Shown piece after piece: positions 44,951 through 53,835 of a DNA stretch of 64,000 nucleotides. The position numbers and the translations under genes were made by a program. The stretch comes from Shewanella psychrotolerans. GTDB taxonomy: Bacteria > Pseudomonadota > Gammaproteobacteria > Enterobacterales > Shewanellaceae. The notes below the pieces were generated by a model. That model saw nothing but the letters and a program-made list of their open reading frames with translations, was not told the DNA's origin and did not search any database. The stretch is taken from assembly GCF_019457595.1 (NCBI RefSeq), contig NZ_CP080419.1, forward strand, positions 1,488,001 to 1,552,000. Direction: 5' to 3'. Position 1 is the first letter of the stretch. The number at the start of each line of letters is the position of its first letter.

Positions 44951-47926
44951 ATGTATAAGAACAGCTTATTAGCTAGCTCAGTGCGTATCGCGCTAGTTGG
45001 CGGTGCCATGGCTGCGACTTTTGCTTCACCAGTATCTTACGCTGCTGATGACGTCAGTTCTGAAGTCGAAAAGATTGAAAAGATTGAAGTTACAGGTTCT
45101 AGACTGCGCTCTACAGATATGCAAGGTTTTTCACCAGTTCAAGTAATTGACTCTTCTGATATTGATATGTCTAGCGTTGCTAACATTCAAGAGCTTTTGC
45201 TGAAGAACCCAGCGTTTGGTACTCCAGGTATTAGTCGCACAAACTCTAACTTCTCTACTGCCAGTGCGGGTGTTGCTACTGTTGATTTACGTAATTTAGG
45301 TTCTTCTCGTACTTTGGTATTGGTTAACGGACGTCGTTTTGTTGCAGGAGTTCCTGGTGAGTCCTCGGTCGATTTAAACTCAATACCTACTCAGTTTATC
45401 GAACGAGTTGAAATTATGACTGGTGGTGCATCAGCTGTTTACGGTTCTGATGCGGTTGCGGGTGTTGTAAATATTATCTACAAGAAAGAATTCGAAGGCA
45501 TCGAGTTTGATGTTCAGCAGGGTGAAAGCTCTGAAGGTGACTCAGAAGAAACTCAAATTCAGTTTACTATGGGAACCTCTTCGAGTGATGGTAAAGGTAA
45601 CATAATGATTCACGGAGCATACACAAAACAGGGTGCTGTGTATTCTCGCGATCGTGAACGTTCTGCTGTTGACCAAGCGTCTTTAGGTGCTTACTTTACT
45701 GGTTTGCCTGAAGATATGTTCACACCAGAAAGACCATTCTACTCTAGTTATTCTCCACAAGGTCGCTTCTTTGCTGGCGATACACAATATACATATAATC
45801 AAGCAGGTCAACTAGTTGAAGGTTGGTCTACTAATGGTTCAGATACTGCTGAGGCCAATGGTTTTAACCGTAGTGCTTGGCGTACCATTGCAATTCCAAC
45901 TGAACGTTATCTTTTCGCTGCTTCTGGTAAATATGAGTTTGCTGAAGGCTGGAATGCATTTATGGAAGGGACATATGCTTCTACTTCTACCAGTACTAAG
46001 CTAGAGCCATTCCCTATGGCTTCTGATGATATTTTCTCTGCATCAGGCGGCCAAATGCCAATTGAATATGAAACTTTCATCGAAAGTTTAACAAATCCTG
46101 GTGAGTATGAGCGTACAGTAGTACGTAATGCTTTTGTGCCTGATGCAATCTATAACTCTGCTATCGATGAAGATGGAGATGGACTAAAAGATATTTACTT
46201 CACTCGTCGTTTAGCTGATGTTGCGGCGCGAGGAAATGAAGCTGATCGTGATACCTTCAGGATTGTTGCTGGTGTAGATGGTCAGATTTCTGATAGTTGG
46301 TTTATGGATGCGTATTATGGCTATGGTCAAACTAAAGAGTCTCAGGTATCTAGTGGTCAGTTTAACTCTCTCAATTTCCGTTCTGCACTTGAAGCTGTAG
46401 ATGATGGTAACGGAAACATTGTTTGTCGAGACGCAACAGCGAGAGCTCAGGGATGTGTTCCTGTTAGTGTCTTTGGTGCAGGTTCTATTTCGGCCGAAGG
46501 AGCAAACTATATCCAGGCTCCTGGGTTGCTAGCGACATTTACTAGTCAGGAAACGGCTGGTATTAACATATCTGGTGATTTGGTAGAGATGCCTGCTGGC
46601 GCATTGGGACTCGCTGTTGGTGCCGAGTATCGAGAAGAGTATTCACGTAGCGAGTTCGATGCACTTCAACAGTCTGGCCTAAATGGAGGTAATGCGATTC
46701 CAAGAACTGAAGGCGAATTCGACGTAATGGAATATTATGCTGAATTAAATGTGCCGTTGTTGGATGGTGTGTTTATGGCAAACCAGTTAAATTTGAGAGG
46801 TGCATATCGTTGGTCTGATTACTCTACGGTTGGGAATACAGATAGCTGGAACGTTGCATTAGATTGGGCGCCTATTGAGCAAGTTCGTTTCAGAGCGATT
46901 CGAGCACAATCAACACGTGCGCCGAATATCAACGAACTATATTCGCCACCAAGTCAGACATTCCCTACTGGATTGACAGACCCTTGCCTAGGCGTTACGG
47001 CGAGTTCTACAGGAGCTCAGGCTGAGGCGTGTCGTGCTGACGCGGGTGTAATGGCTAACATTACTGAAAACGGTGAATTCACGCTTAATCAGTCTGATCT
47101 GCAGGGTATTAGTGGTTATAACCGAGGCAACCCAGAGCTTGGCCCTGAAAAAGGTAAGTCATGGACATTTGGTGTTACAGTATCGCCAGAAGGTCTTGCT
47201 GTAATTGAAGATTTTGATTTTAACGTTGATTATTTCGATATTGAAATTGAAGATGCTATCGTATCAACACCACGTCAGTTTATCTTGGATGAGTGTTATG
47301 GTGGAGACCCATCACTCTGTTCATTTGTGACACGTCGCTCACAAAGTGCTGGCGCGAATAGTGCTGGTTCGCTTGAGTATATTGATTCTGCAGTGACTAA
47401 TAGTGGTGGTTTTGCAACAGAAGGTATTGATTTAGTTGTTACTTATGCGAAAGATTTTGAAGATTATGATCTTGTAGGCCAACTAAATGCCCGTTTAGCA
47501 TATACTCATGTTTTAGATGGTTACTCTATCCCATTACCTGGATCTGCTAAGGATAACTTTAACGGTGAGATTGGTTCCCCCGAAAATAAGTGGTATTTGT
47601 CAGTAGGTTATAGCTGGGAAGACTGGACATTCGCATGGAATACTACCTTTATCGGCGAGTCATACTTAGATGATGGTTTCTTGTCAGGTTATGATTTAGC
47701 GCCTGAATCAGTTGGCGTTGACTCTGAGACTTACCATGATATTAATATTGCATATCGTCCTTGGGAGCAAGCTGAGTTCTATATTGGCGTAAATAACCTG
47801 TTTGACGAAGAGCCTCCAGCACTCATTACAGGTCTCCCTGGTAACGTTACTGGTGCAGAAACCGATGCTGGTACTTACGATGCTATTGGCCGTAGATACT
47901 ATGCCGGTTTCAGATTGACATTCTAA
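44951..47926 (+). CDS. TonB-dependent outer-membrane receptor, copy 1
   Basis: A 991-aa TonB-dependent receptor for an unknown substrate. The signal peptide is MYKNSLLASSVRIALVGGAM..SYA, then the TonB-box/extension region EVEKIEKIEVTGSRLRSTD. The plug domain has LVLVNGRRFVAGVPG and GGASAVYGSDAVAGVVNI, and the 22-strand barrel ends YYAGFRLTF with the terminal Phe. Start ATG 44951 follows AGGGAGA. It belongs to the large family of Shewanella/Alteromonas receptors with the IEVTGSR motif. A TonB2-type energising operon lies 6.5 kb downstream. Confidence 0.9.
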   Translation: MYKNSLLASSVRIALVGGAMAATFASPVSYAADDVSSEVEKIEKIEVTGSRLRSTDMQGFSPVQVIDSSDIDMSSVANIQELLLKNPAFGTPGISRTNSNFSTASAGVATVDLRNLGSSRTLVLVNGRRFVAGVPGESSVDLNSIPTQFIERVEIMTGGASAVYGSDAVAGVVNIIYKKEFEGIEFDVQQGESSEGDSEETQIQFTMGTSSSDGKGNIMIHGAYTKQGAVYSRDRERSAVDQASLGAYFTGLPEDMFTPERPFYSSYSPQGRFFAGDTQYTYNQAGQLVEGWSTNGSDTAEANGFNRSAWRTIAIPTERYLFAASGKYEFAEGWNAFMEGTYASTSTSTKLEPFPMASDDIFSASGGQMPIEYETFIESLTNPGEYERTVVRNAFVPDAIYNSAIDEDGDGLKDIYFTRRLADVAARGNEADRDTFRIVAGVDGQISDSWFMDAYYGYGQTKESQVSSGQFNSLNFRSALEAVDDGNGNIVCRDATARAQGCVPVSVFGAGSISAEGANYIQAPGLLATFTSQETAGINISGDLVEMPAGALGLAVGAEYREEYSRSEFDALQQSGLNGGNAIPRTEGEFDVMEYYAELNVPLLDGVFMANQLNLRGAYRWSDYSTVGNTDSWNVALDWAPIEQVRFRAIRAQSTRAPNINELYSPPSQTFPTGLTDPCLGVTASSTGAQAEACRADAGVMANITENGEFTLNQSDLQGISGYNRGNPELGPEKGKSWTFGVTVSPEGLAVIEDFDFNVDYFDIEIEDAIVSTPRQFILDECYGGDPSLCSFVTRRSQSAGANSAGSLEYIDSAVTNSGGFATEGIDLVVTYAKDFEDYDLVGQLNARLAYTHVLDGYSIPLPGSAKDNFNGEIGSPENKWYLSVGYSWEDWTFAWNTTFIGESYLDDGFLSGYDLAPESVGVDSETYHDINIAYRPWEQAEFYIGVNNLFDEEPPALITGLPGNVTGAETDAGTYDAIGRRYYAGFRLTF

Positions 47927-47940
47927 AATTATTGGAATGA

Positions 47941-47972
47941 AAAACCCTCATGTTTTGCATGAGGGTTTTTTT
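47941..47972 (+). terminator. Terminator of TonB-dependent receptor 1
   Basis: AAAACCCTCATG and CATGAGGGTTTT form a 12-bp perfect stem over a 5-nt loop, followed by a T-run. Confidence 0.92.
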
Positions 47973-48020
47973 ATTCATTCAGATTAGTGTATCGATTTAT
48001 TGTGAATCTATGTAATACCA

Positions 48021-48223
48021 ACCAGTATAAGAAGAGATCTACATCAGCGTGTTTTTTGGCAACTCATTCAAGGTGAATGGATGATGGAATGGTTATTCCC
48101 TTGTTAGGCTATTCAACGCAGAAGTAGGAAGGTAAAAAACACGCCTCAAAGGCGAGTTTTAGCACTTTTGATACTGCGTTAACAAGTTTGACTCTAGTGC
48201 AACTATGCTCTTCACTCGTTGCA
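48021..48223. repeat. Dispersed structured repeat, copy A
   Basis: It shares several blocks with 53582-53735, including GATCTAC, CAGCGTGTTTTT..GGCAACTCA, GCAGAAGT.GGAAGGTAAAAAACA, GAGTTTTAGC and TATGCTCTTCAC. Copy A has about 55 bp more in the middle. GCGTGTTTTTT (48047-48057) is complementary to AAAAAACACGC (48134-48144). No conserved protein frame links the copies, so it looks like a MITE-like or structured non-coding element. Confidence 0.75.
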
Positions 48224-48326
48224 AGCAACAAGGTCTTGTATGTTCCCTACATCCTTAAGACATTCCCTCCATCGTTGAAAGACGAACTGATTAAGCGCAA
48301 ACAAAAACCAATCACGGACTTCCAAG

Positions 48327-48444
48327 GTGCAAGCGTTAACTATCTTACATCAATCTCTCTATCAGCATTGCTCAGAAATTCATCAAAAGCGTTTAAATAC
48401 CCTCATGGTTGCCTGCCGGGCTCTCATTGATTCTGACCGTCTTA
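48327..48444 (+). pseudogene. IS10-like transposase, N-terminal fragment
   Basis: From GTG 48327 the frame reads VQALTILHQSLYQHCSEIH, then QKRLNTLMVACRALIDSDRL, which follows the start of the IS10 transposase (LDILHDSLYQFCPELHLKRLNSLTLACHALLD) residue by residue. It is cut after DSDRL by the IS630 insertion and resumes at 49551 with TLTALGRH. The remainder of the gene is also decayed. Confidence 0.82.
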
Positions 48445-49548
48445 TACCATTCCATCTTAATACTTAGTCATTATTGCCCACTCTCTACGACATAAAGACA
48501 TCACTCTTTTCGTATCGCTAATGAAGTTGTTCCAAGCATCAGAGCAGGCTGCAACGATATCATCGTATCCTTGAAAGCTGCGACTAGCTAAATGATGCTG
48601 CCGTAACCAACTCCATACTTGCTCTATCGGATTTAGTTCAGGGGAGTATGGCGGTAATTTGATGATGCTAAGGTTGTTAAACTCATCTGCGAGATCTGCT
48701 GTATGCCAACCTGCACCATCCATGACAACAACGGCATGCCTACCTGGTTTTGTCCTTTGTGCTATCAGTGATAGATGCTGACGCATGACGTCTTTGCTTA
48801 GGTAAGGAACGATCATCGCTTCAGTATCGCCTGTTTGCGGACAAACAGCGCCAAAGAAATGCGCATATTCGAACTGTTGCTGGCGTATAGCGCGAGGACG
48901 AGTGCCTTTTCTTGCCCATAAACGTGTGGTCGTGTTTTGCTGCCCGAAGCGGGCCTCATCTTGAAACCAGATATCAACTCGCTCAAGCGCCACACTACCA
49001 GGGATGTTAAGGATCGTTTCCAGTTGGAACTTTTTTAAAAGCCTCTTGGACTTCTATTGATTGCTTAGGATGTTTTGAACGACTCGTTATCCAACTAAAA
49101 CCTAATTGTTCCAGTAATTTGTAAATCGCGTTTGGATGGTAATCAACATTAAAGTGATATTTGACATATTTTAGGATCGCATCACCTGTCAGTCTTCCAC
49201 CTGAATCACTCGAGCATTGTTCCTCTATGTAGGCACTGAGTTGCTGCTTTTGACTTGAGGTTAAGTAGCTATCACGTCCCTTATTTTTCTTAGCATCCAA
49301 CCCTTTGATACCGTTGGCAAGATACTTAGCTACCCAAGCGTTGACGCTAGCGCGGGCAACTTTGAGCCTCAAGGCGACATCAGTACGATTATTTCCCTCG
49401 AGGAAGAGAGCGACGGCAAGTAATCGCATACGTTTACGAGGTTCTTTTTCTGCTCTAGATAAAGCTAAAAGCTCTTCGGCACTATAAGTTTTCAATTTGG
49501 AATACGGGTTAAGGTTGGTGCGCATATTAGATCATTACTAATTGGTAT
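48445..49548 (-). mobile_element. IS630-family insertion sequence
   Basis: About 1104 bp, bounded by TA dinucleotides at 48443-48444 and 49549-49550. Removing the element and one TA joins GACCGTCTTA to CATTGACC and restores the IS10-like reading frame. TA duplication is the rule for IS630. The ends share ACCA in inverted orientation (TACCATTCC and ATACCAATT). It encodes one transposase split by a frameshift. Confidence 0.85.
48457..49525 (-). pseudogene. IS630 transposase, frameshifted
   Basis: The N-terminal part (49525 to 49007) is a helix-turn-helix/winged-helix DNA-binding region (RTDVALRLKVARASVNAWVAK). The C-terminal part (to 48457) is a DDE domain with DIWFQDEARFG, VVVMDGAGWHTA and ELNPIEQVW, so all three acidic residues are present. 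The frames differ by one base. The reading can be joined at an A6 tract (minus strand of 49031-49036): with five A the protein continues KKFQLETILNIPG and is about 355 aa, normal length. It is either a simple frameshift or a site bypassed by slippage. Confidence 0.85.
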
Positions 49549-49550
49549 TA

Positions 49551-50398
49551 CATTGACCGCTTTAGGTCGCCATATTGATGGAAATCGTACGCAAACCAAG
49601 CATTCGATAAAACGTATGGACAGGTTACTTGGCAACCATCATCTTCATCGTGAGAGATTAGCTGTCTATCAATGGCATGCTAAATGGCTTGGTAAGCCCC
49701 TAGAACAATTTCTCAATGAGCTTCATAAGGTGTTACCTGCAAACGTCACTCCGCTAATAGTCACTGATGCCGGGTTTCGTAATCCCTGGTTCAGAAAAGT
49801 GGAGCAACTCGGTTGGTACTGGCTCGGTCGGGCTAGAGGGGTGAGTGTTTATCGCCTTCATCCCTTTGGTCGTCAATTTTCACTCAAAGCGCTCTATGCC
49901 AGAGCAAGTAGCCGCGCAAAGCATGTTGGTCGGGTGGCCTTATCGGTCAAGAAGCCTTTGCTCTGTGAAATGGTGTTGTTTAAGGCGCGAGGTAAAGGGC
50001 GAAAAGGTCAGCGTAGTAAGACAACCGACTGCCATCATACCGCCCAATGGACCTATGAATTGACAGCAAAAGAGCCTTGGGCGCTGGTGACTAATCTCAC
50101 AATGGAAGCGATGCCGCCCAAGAAACTGGTCAATCTTTACTAAAAGCGAATGCAGATAGAAGAGACTTTTAGGGACTTAAAAAGTCCGGCTTACGGATTT
50201 GGTTTACGCCATAGCCGAACACGTGATGCGGCAAGAATGGATATCCTGCTGATGATAGCCTTGCTGGTGCAATTGGCATTTTGGTGGATGGGGCTCTTTG
50301 GTGAAGCGCAGCAGCTGCAGCGACATTTCCAGGCCAATACGGTAAAGAAACGTAATGTGCTATCGATAGTGTACATGGGGGAGATGTATATTTATTAG
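49551..50398 (+). pseudogene. IS10-like (IS4-family) transposase, central and C-terminal fragment
   Basis: It continues the fragment at 48327. TKHSIKRMDRLLGNHHLHRERLAVYQWHA and LIVTDAGFRNPWFRKVEQLGWYWLGRARG match IS10. Around 49688 roughly 45 codons are missing, including the IVLVDWSD block with the first catalytic Asp. At 50141 a TAA replaces the Ser codon between LVNLY and KRMQIEETFRDLKSPAYG. The C-terminus is lost after RNVLSIV. Clearly non-functional. Confidence 0.85.
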
Positions 50399-50686
50399 AT
50401 AGTGCTGTTTATCGACGGCAAACGCGTTCGTACAAAATTCTCAGCTTTTTAGAGGAGTTTTGGTTTCTAAACTGTATGCGATGCAGCTCTAAATAAAGGT
50501 GTAAATGTGAACTTAGGTTGTAATTTGAGCGGTAAACACTACTATTTGTGAAAAAATGGCTCTACTTGTTGCTTCTTTGTGTCTGCTGTGGTTTATTTGT
50601 GTTCAAATGTAGGCGTCGGTAATTATTTGTTTGCTGGCGGATTATGTTTATATAACAAATATAAAAGCAGTCCAGGGAGATACAAC

Positions 50687-53419
50687 ATGTATAAGAACAG
50701 TTTATTAGCTAATTCGGTGCGTTTTGCACTAATTAGCGGTGCCGCTATGACAGCCTTTACTGCACCTGCAGTATTTGCCGCTGATGAAGGTGCAGATAAA
50801 GTTGAGCGTATTGAAGTTACTGGTTCGCGTATTAAACGTGCCGATATGGAAACGGCAAGTCCTGTAACCGTTATTGATGCTTCCGCTATTATTTCGTCAG
50901 GTGCAACCTCTATTGATGATGTATTACGTAATATGACATCAGCTGGTGGTGCAATGACAAACGCTGCTGTGAATAATGGTTCTGGTGGTAATGCACGCAT
51001 CAATCTACGTGGTTTAGGTTCGAATCGTACACTGGTATTAGTCAATGGCCGTCGTATGATCGCATCGGGCACTGGTGCTGCGTCAACCGTTGATTTGAAT
51101 ACCATTCCTGTGTCCATGATCCAACGTGTTGAAGTGCTGAAAGACGGCGCGTCAGCGGTATATGGTACAGATGCGATTGCTGGTGTTGTTAACGTTATTT
51201 TAAAGCGTGACTTTGAAGGTTTTGAAATAAACGTACAAACAGGTATCTCTGGTCAAGGCGATGCAGATGAAACCAGTGTCGACTTCACACTTGGTAACAG
51301 GTTTGACAAAGGTAACATCGTTATCAACGGTCAATACACTAAGCGCGGTGAAGCAAGTCAGGCAGATCGTGACTTTTCTGATTGCCCAATAGCTGAAACA
51401 TCTGATAAGTCTGCACTATATTGTGCTGGCAGTAGTTACTCTGAGGGCGGCCATATTTGGGGTGATAAGAACCACGGTATCGTAGCTACTGGTGAAGATG
51501 GTGCTTATGCCGTAGGTGATTCGGGATATTACGGTGAATATATCGCTGATCCTGAAACAGGAAAACCAAAGTGGAAAGGATTTGATGATAAATCTGTGCC
51601 AGATTTAAGTGGTTTGGGCGGACAGTATCATGACTTTACTGATGCCGATCGTTACAACTATTCAAAGACTAGTTACCTATCTACACCGATGGAACGCCTT
51701 AACCTTTCATTGTCTGGAACTTATGAATTCAACGATTCAGTTTTGTTCTTTACCGAGGCAATGTATTCGAAGCGTTGGTCAAACCAGCAAATGGCGCCAC
51801 AACCTATTTGGAACAGTTCTGCATGGGCATATGATTCATCATGGATGACACAAGATCTTGTCGGTCTTGTTCAAGAAGGCGAAAAACTTGATTATGGTCG
51901 TCGCGTAGTTGAATCTGGTAACCGTTACTTTTCACAAACTGTTGATACAGTGCGTATTGTTGTAGGGCTTGAGGGTGAGTTTGGTAACGGTTGGGCTTGG
52001 GACGTTTCGTACAACAAAGGCAAGAATGATTCAGTTGATACACTGGCTAATCTGCATAACCTAGGTTCGATTGATGATGCTGTTATGAACAAGGAGTTTG
52101 ACCCATTTGATCAGGCATCTTGGGTAGGTGAGAGTATCGCTCCATACATTTATACCGAGCTTAATAGTGGTGGTAGTGAGTTAGACATTGTGTCTGCAAC
52201 AATTTCTGGCGAAATTGCAGAGCTACCCGCTGGTTATTTAGGTTTTGCGGCTGGTTACGAATATCGTAAAGAGTCAGCTCATTACACTCCTGATTCGTTG
52301 ACATCACAAGGACTAGCAAATGATCCTCGTGTAGAGCCTACTGCGGGTAAGTTTGATGTAAATGAACTATATGCAGAGTTTGCAATTCCGTTGTTACATA
52401 ACTTGCCAGGAGCTCAGCAACTTGATTTAAGTGCGGCAATGCGTTACTTCGATTACAGCACATTTGGCGATGATACGACCTGGAAGTTAGGTCTAACATG
52501 GCGTGTTATTGATGATTTGATGCTTCGTGGTGGTATGTCTACTGCGTTCCGTGCACCAACGGTAAGTGAACTATACGGTGGCAAGTCTCCATCATTTGAG
52601 CAAGTCGATCACCCTGCAACAACTCAGACTCAAGCCGAAGTGACCGTTGGTGGTAACCCTCTTCTAACACCTGAAGAAGCCGATATTACTACGGTAGGTC
52701 TGGTTTATTCACCACACTTCGTTGAAGGTTTGTCATTCACTGTCGATTACTATGATATTGAGATCACTAACACAATTACTTCTGTTGATGATAACTATGT
52801 AGCAAATAAGTGTTTGGATGCCAATGGCTCGCTAATCAATACTGGTACTGCCTTATGTCAAGCATCTAACATTGCTATTGATGGTACTGGCCGTATTTCG
52901 TTCGATAACGGCTTGCAAAATATTGGTCAAACCAACACTGCTGGTTACGATATCAACGTTGCCTATGCATTTGAAGGTGCAGGTTTAGACTGGAATTTAG
53001 GCCTAGATACCTCAATTCTTGAAGAATATGAAGAATTCGATCAAGATGGTGTGCCGATTGATTATCGTGGATTTATTACTGGCGGCGCTGGTGCGTATGC
53101 TAAGTTGAAGACTAACTTTAATCTTACTGCTTCAGGTGACAGCTGGAGTGCAACATATGAAGCACGTTATATCGATGGCATGGATTCATTGGCTTGTGAG
53201 AATAAAAAATGTTATGCACCAAGTGTCGATAGCATTATCTATCACGATATTTCAGCAACTTACGACGTAACAAGCAACGTTCGTCTATCTGGTGGTGTGA
53301 ATAACCTATTAGATGAAGAGCCTCCTTACTACTCAGGTAATAACGACTCTAACACTGATCCATATACTTATGATGTGTTAGGTCGCTACTTCTTCGTAAG
53401 AGCGAGCGTTAAGTTTTAA
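50687..53419 (+). CDS. TonB-dependent outer-membrane receptor, copy 2
   Basis: A 910-aa TonB-dependent receptor paralogous to the one at 44951. It has signal peptide MYKNSLLANSVRFALISGAAMTAFTAPAVFA, the region KVERIEVTGSRIKRADMETASPV, plug motifs LVLVNGRRMI and KDGASAVYGTDAIAGVVNVI, and a C-terminal FFVRASVKF with terminal Phe. ATG 50687 follows AGGGAGATACAAC. The frame opens at 50579, but that part is not leader-like. The first about 12 codons are nearly identical in DNA to copy 1, while the barrels differ widely. The substrate is unknown. Confidence 0.9.
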   Translation: MYKNSLLANSVRFALISGAAMTAFTAPAVFAADEGADKVERIEVTGSRIKRADMETASPVTVIDASAIISSGATSIDDVLRNMTSAGGAMTNAAVNNGSGGNARINLRGLGSNRTLVLVNGRRMIASGTGAASTVDLNTIPVSMIQRVEVLKDGASAVYGTDAIAGVVNVILKRDFEGFEINVQTGISGQGDADETSVDFTLGNRFDKGNIVINGQYTKRGEASQADRDFSDCPIAETSDKSALYCAGSSYSEGGHIWGDKNHGIVATGEDGAYAVGDSGYYGEYIADPETGKPKWKGFDDKSVPDLSGLGGQYHDFTDADRYNYSKTSYLSTPMERLNLSLSGTYEFNDSVLFFTEAMYSKRWSNQQMAPQPIWNSSAWAYDSSWMTQDLVGLVQEGEKLDYGRRVVESGNRYFSQTVDTVRIVVGLEGEFGNGWAWDVSYNKGKNDSVDTLANLHNLGSIDDAVMNKEFDPFDQASWVGESIAPYIYTELNSGGSELDIVSATISGEIAELPAGYLGFAAGYEYRKESAHYTPDSLTSQGLANDPRVEPTAGKFDVNELYAEFAIPLLHNLPGAQQLDLSAAMRYFDYSTFGDDTTWKLGLTWRVIDDLMLRGGMSTAFRAPTVSELYGGKSPSFEQVDHPATTQTQAEVTVGGNPLLTPEEADITTVGLVYSPHFVEGLSFTVDYYDIEITNTITSVDDNYVANKCLDANGSLINTGTALCQASNIAIDGTGRISFDNGLQNIGQTNTAGYDINVAYAFEGAGLDWNLGLDTSILEEYEEFDQDGVPIDYRGFITGGAGAYAKLKTNFNLTASGDSWSATYEARYIDGMDSLACENKKCYAPSVDSIIYHDISATYDVTSNVRLSGGVNNLLDEEPPYYSGNNDSNTDPYTYDVLGRYFFVRASVKF

Positions 53420-53493
53420 TTGATTGAAAGGTGTTAGTGGCTTTATTGTTTGCTTGTCACTAATCATCCCAATGAATTAAATCGATAAATAAG

Positions 53494-53527
53494 AATCGGG
53501 TTTCATGTAAATGAACCCGATTTTTTT
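53494..53527 (+). terminator. Terminator of TonB-dependent receptor 2
   Basis: AATCGGGTT.CAT pairs with ATG.AACCCGATT around GTAA, followed by T7. Confidence 0.9.
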
Positions 53528-53581
53528 ATATTTAGGCTAACGTATTTTGATAAATCACTGCTTAAAGTACACATAATAGCA

Positions 53582-53735
53582 ATTCGTACAAGAAACTGAT
53601 CTACTCAGCGTGTTTTTGGCAACTCAACCAAAGCAGAAGTCGGAAGGTAAAAAACATGCCTAACAGACGAGTTTTAGCGCTTTCTATGTGATGTTAAGAG
53701 TTTGACCCTATAACAAGTATGCTCTTCACCGGTTG
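53582..53735. repeat. Dispersed structured repeat, copy B
   Basis: The shorter counterpart of 48021-48223, again downstream of a TonB-dependent receptor gene. The arms GCGTGTTTTT (53608-53617) and AAAAAACATGC (53649-53659) keep complementarity, with one G-U pair instead of G-C. The middle is about 55 bp shorter than in copy A. Confidence 0.72.
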
Positions 53736-53834
53736 CCTTGCCTCAAAAACGCTAAATTTTCGCTGAGCGATCACACCTTTATATTCATTGATATAACACT
53801 GCTGGTGGAGCTTACGTATTTTCTTTGTTGTCAT
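53694..53834 (-). pseudogene. Unidentified 46-codon reading frame overlapping repeat B
   Basis: ATG 53834 is preceded by GAGGTAAAAT and opens MTTKKIRKLHQQCYINEYKG, then runs into repeat B and stops at 53694. I do not recognise the product. It may be the start of a lost gene truncated by the repeat. Support is only the ribosome-binding site and the basic, soluble-looking sequence. Confidence 0.3.
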
Positions 53835-53835
53835 A

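Noticed and set aside
48188..48430. An 80-codon plus-strand reading frame
   Set aside because: It lies in a different frame over the IS10-like transposase N-terminus (from 48327) and repeat A, and resembles no family I know.
49553..50143. Intact 196-aa transposase
   Set aside because: It is only the middle of an IS10-like gene: the start is missing (it lies left of the IS630 element), a catalytic block is deleted, and it ends at a nonsense codon.
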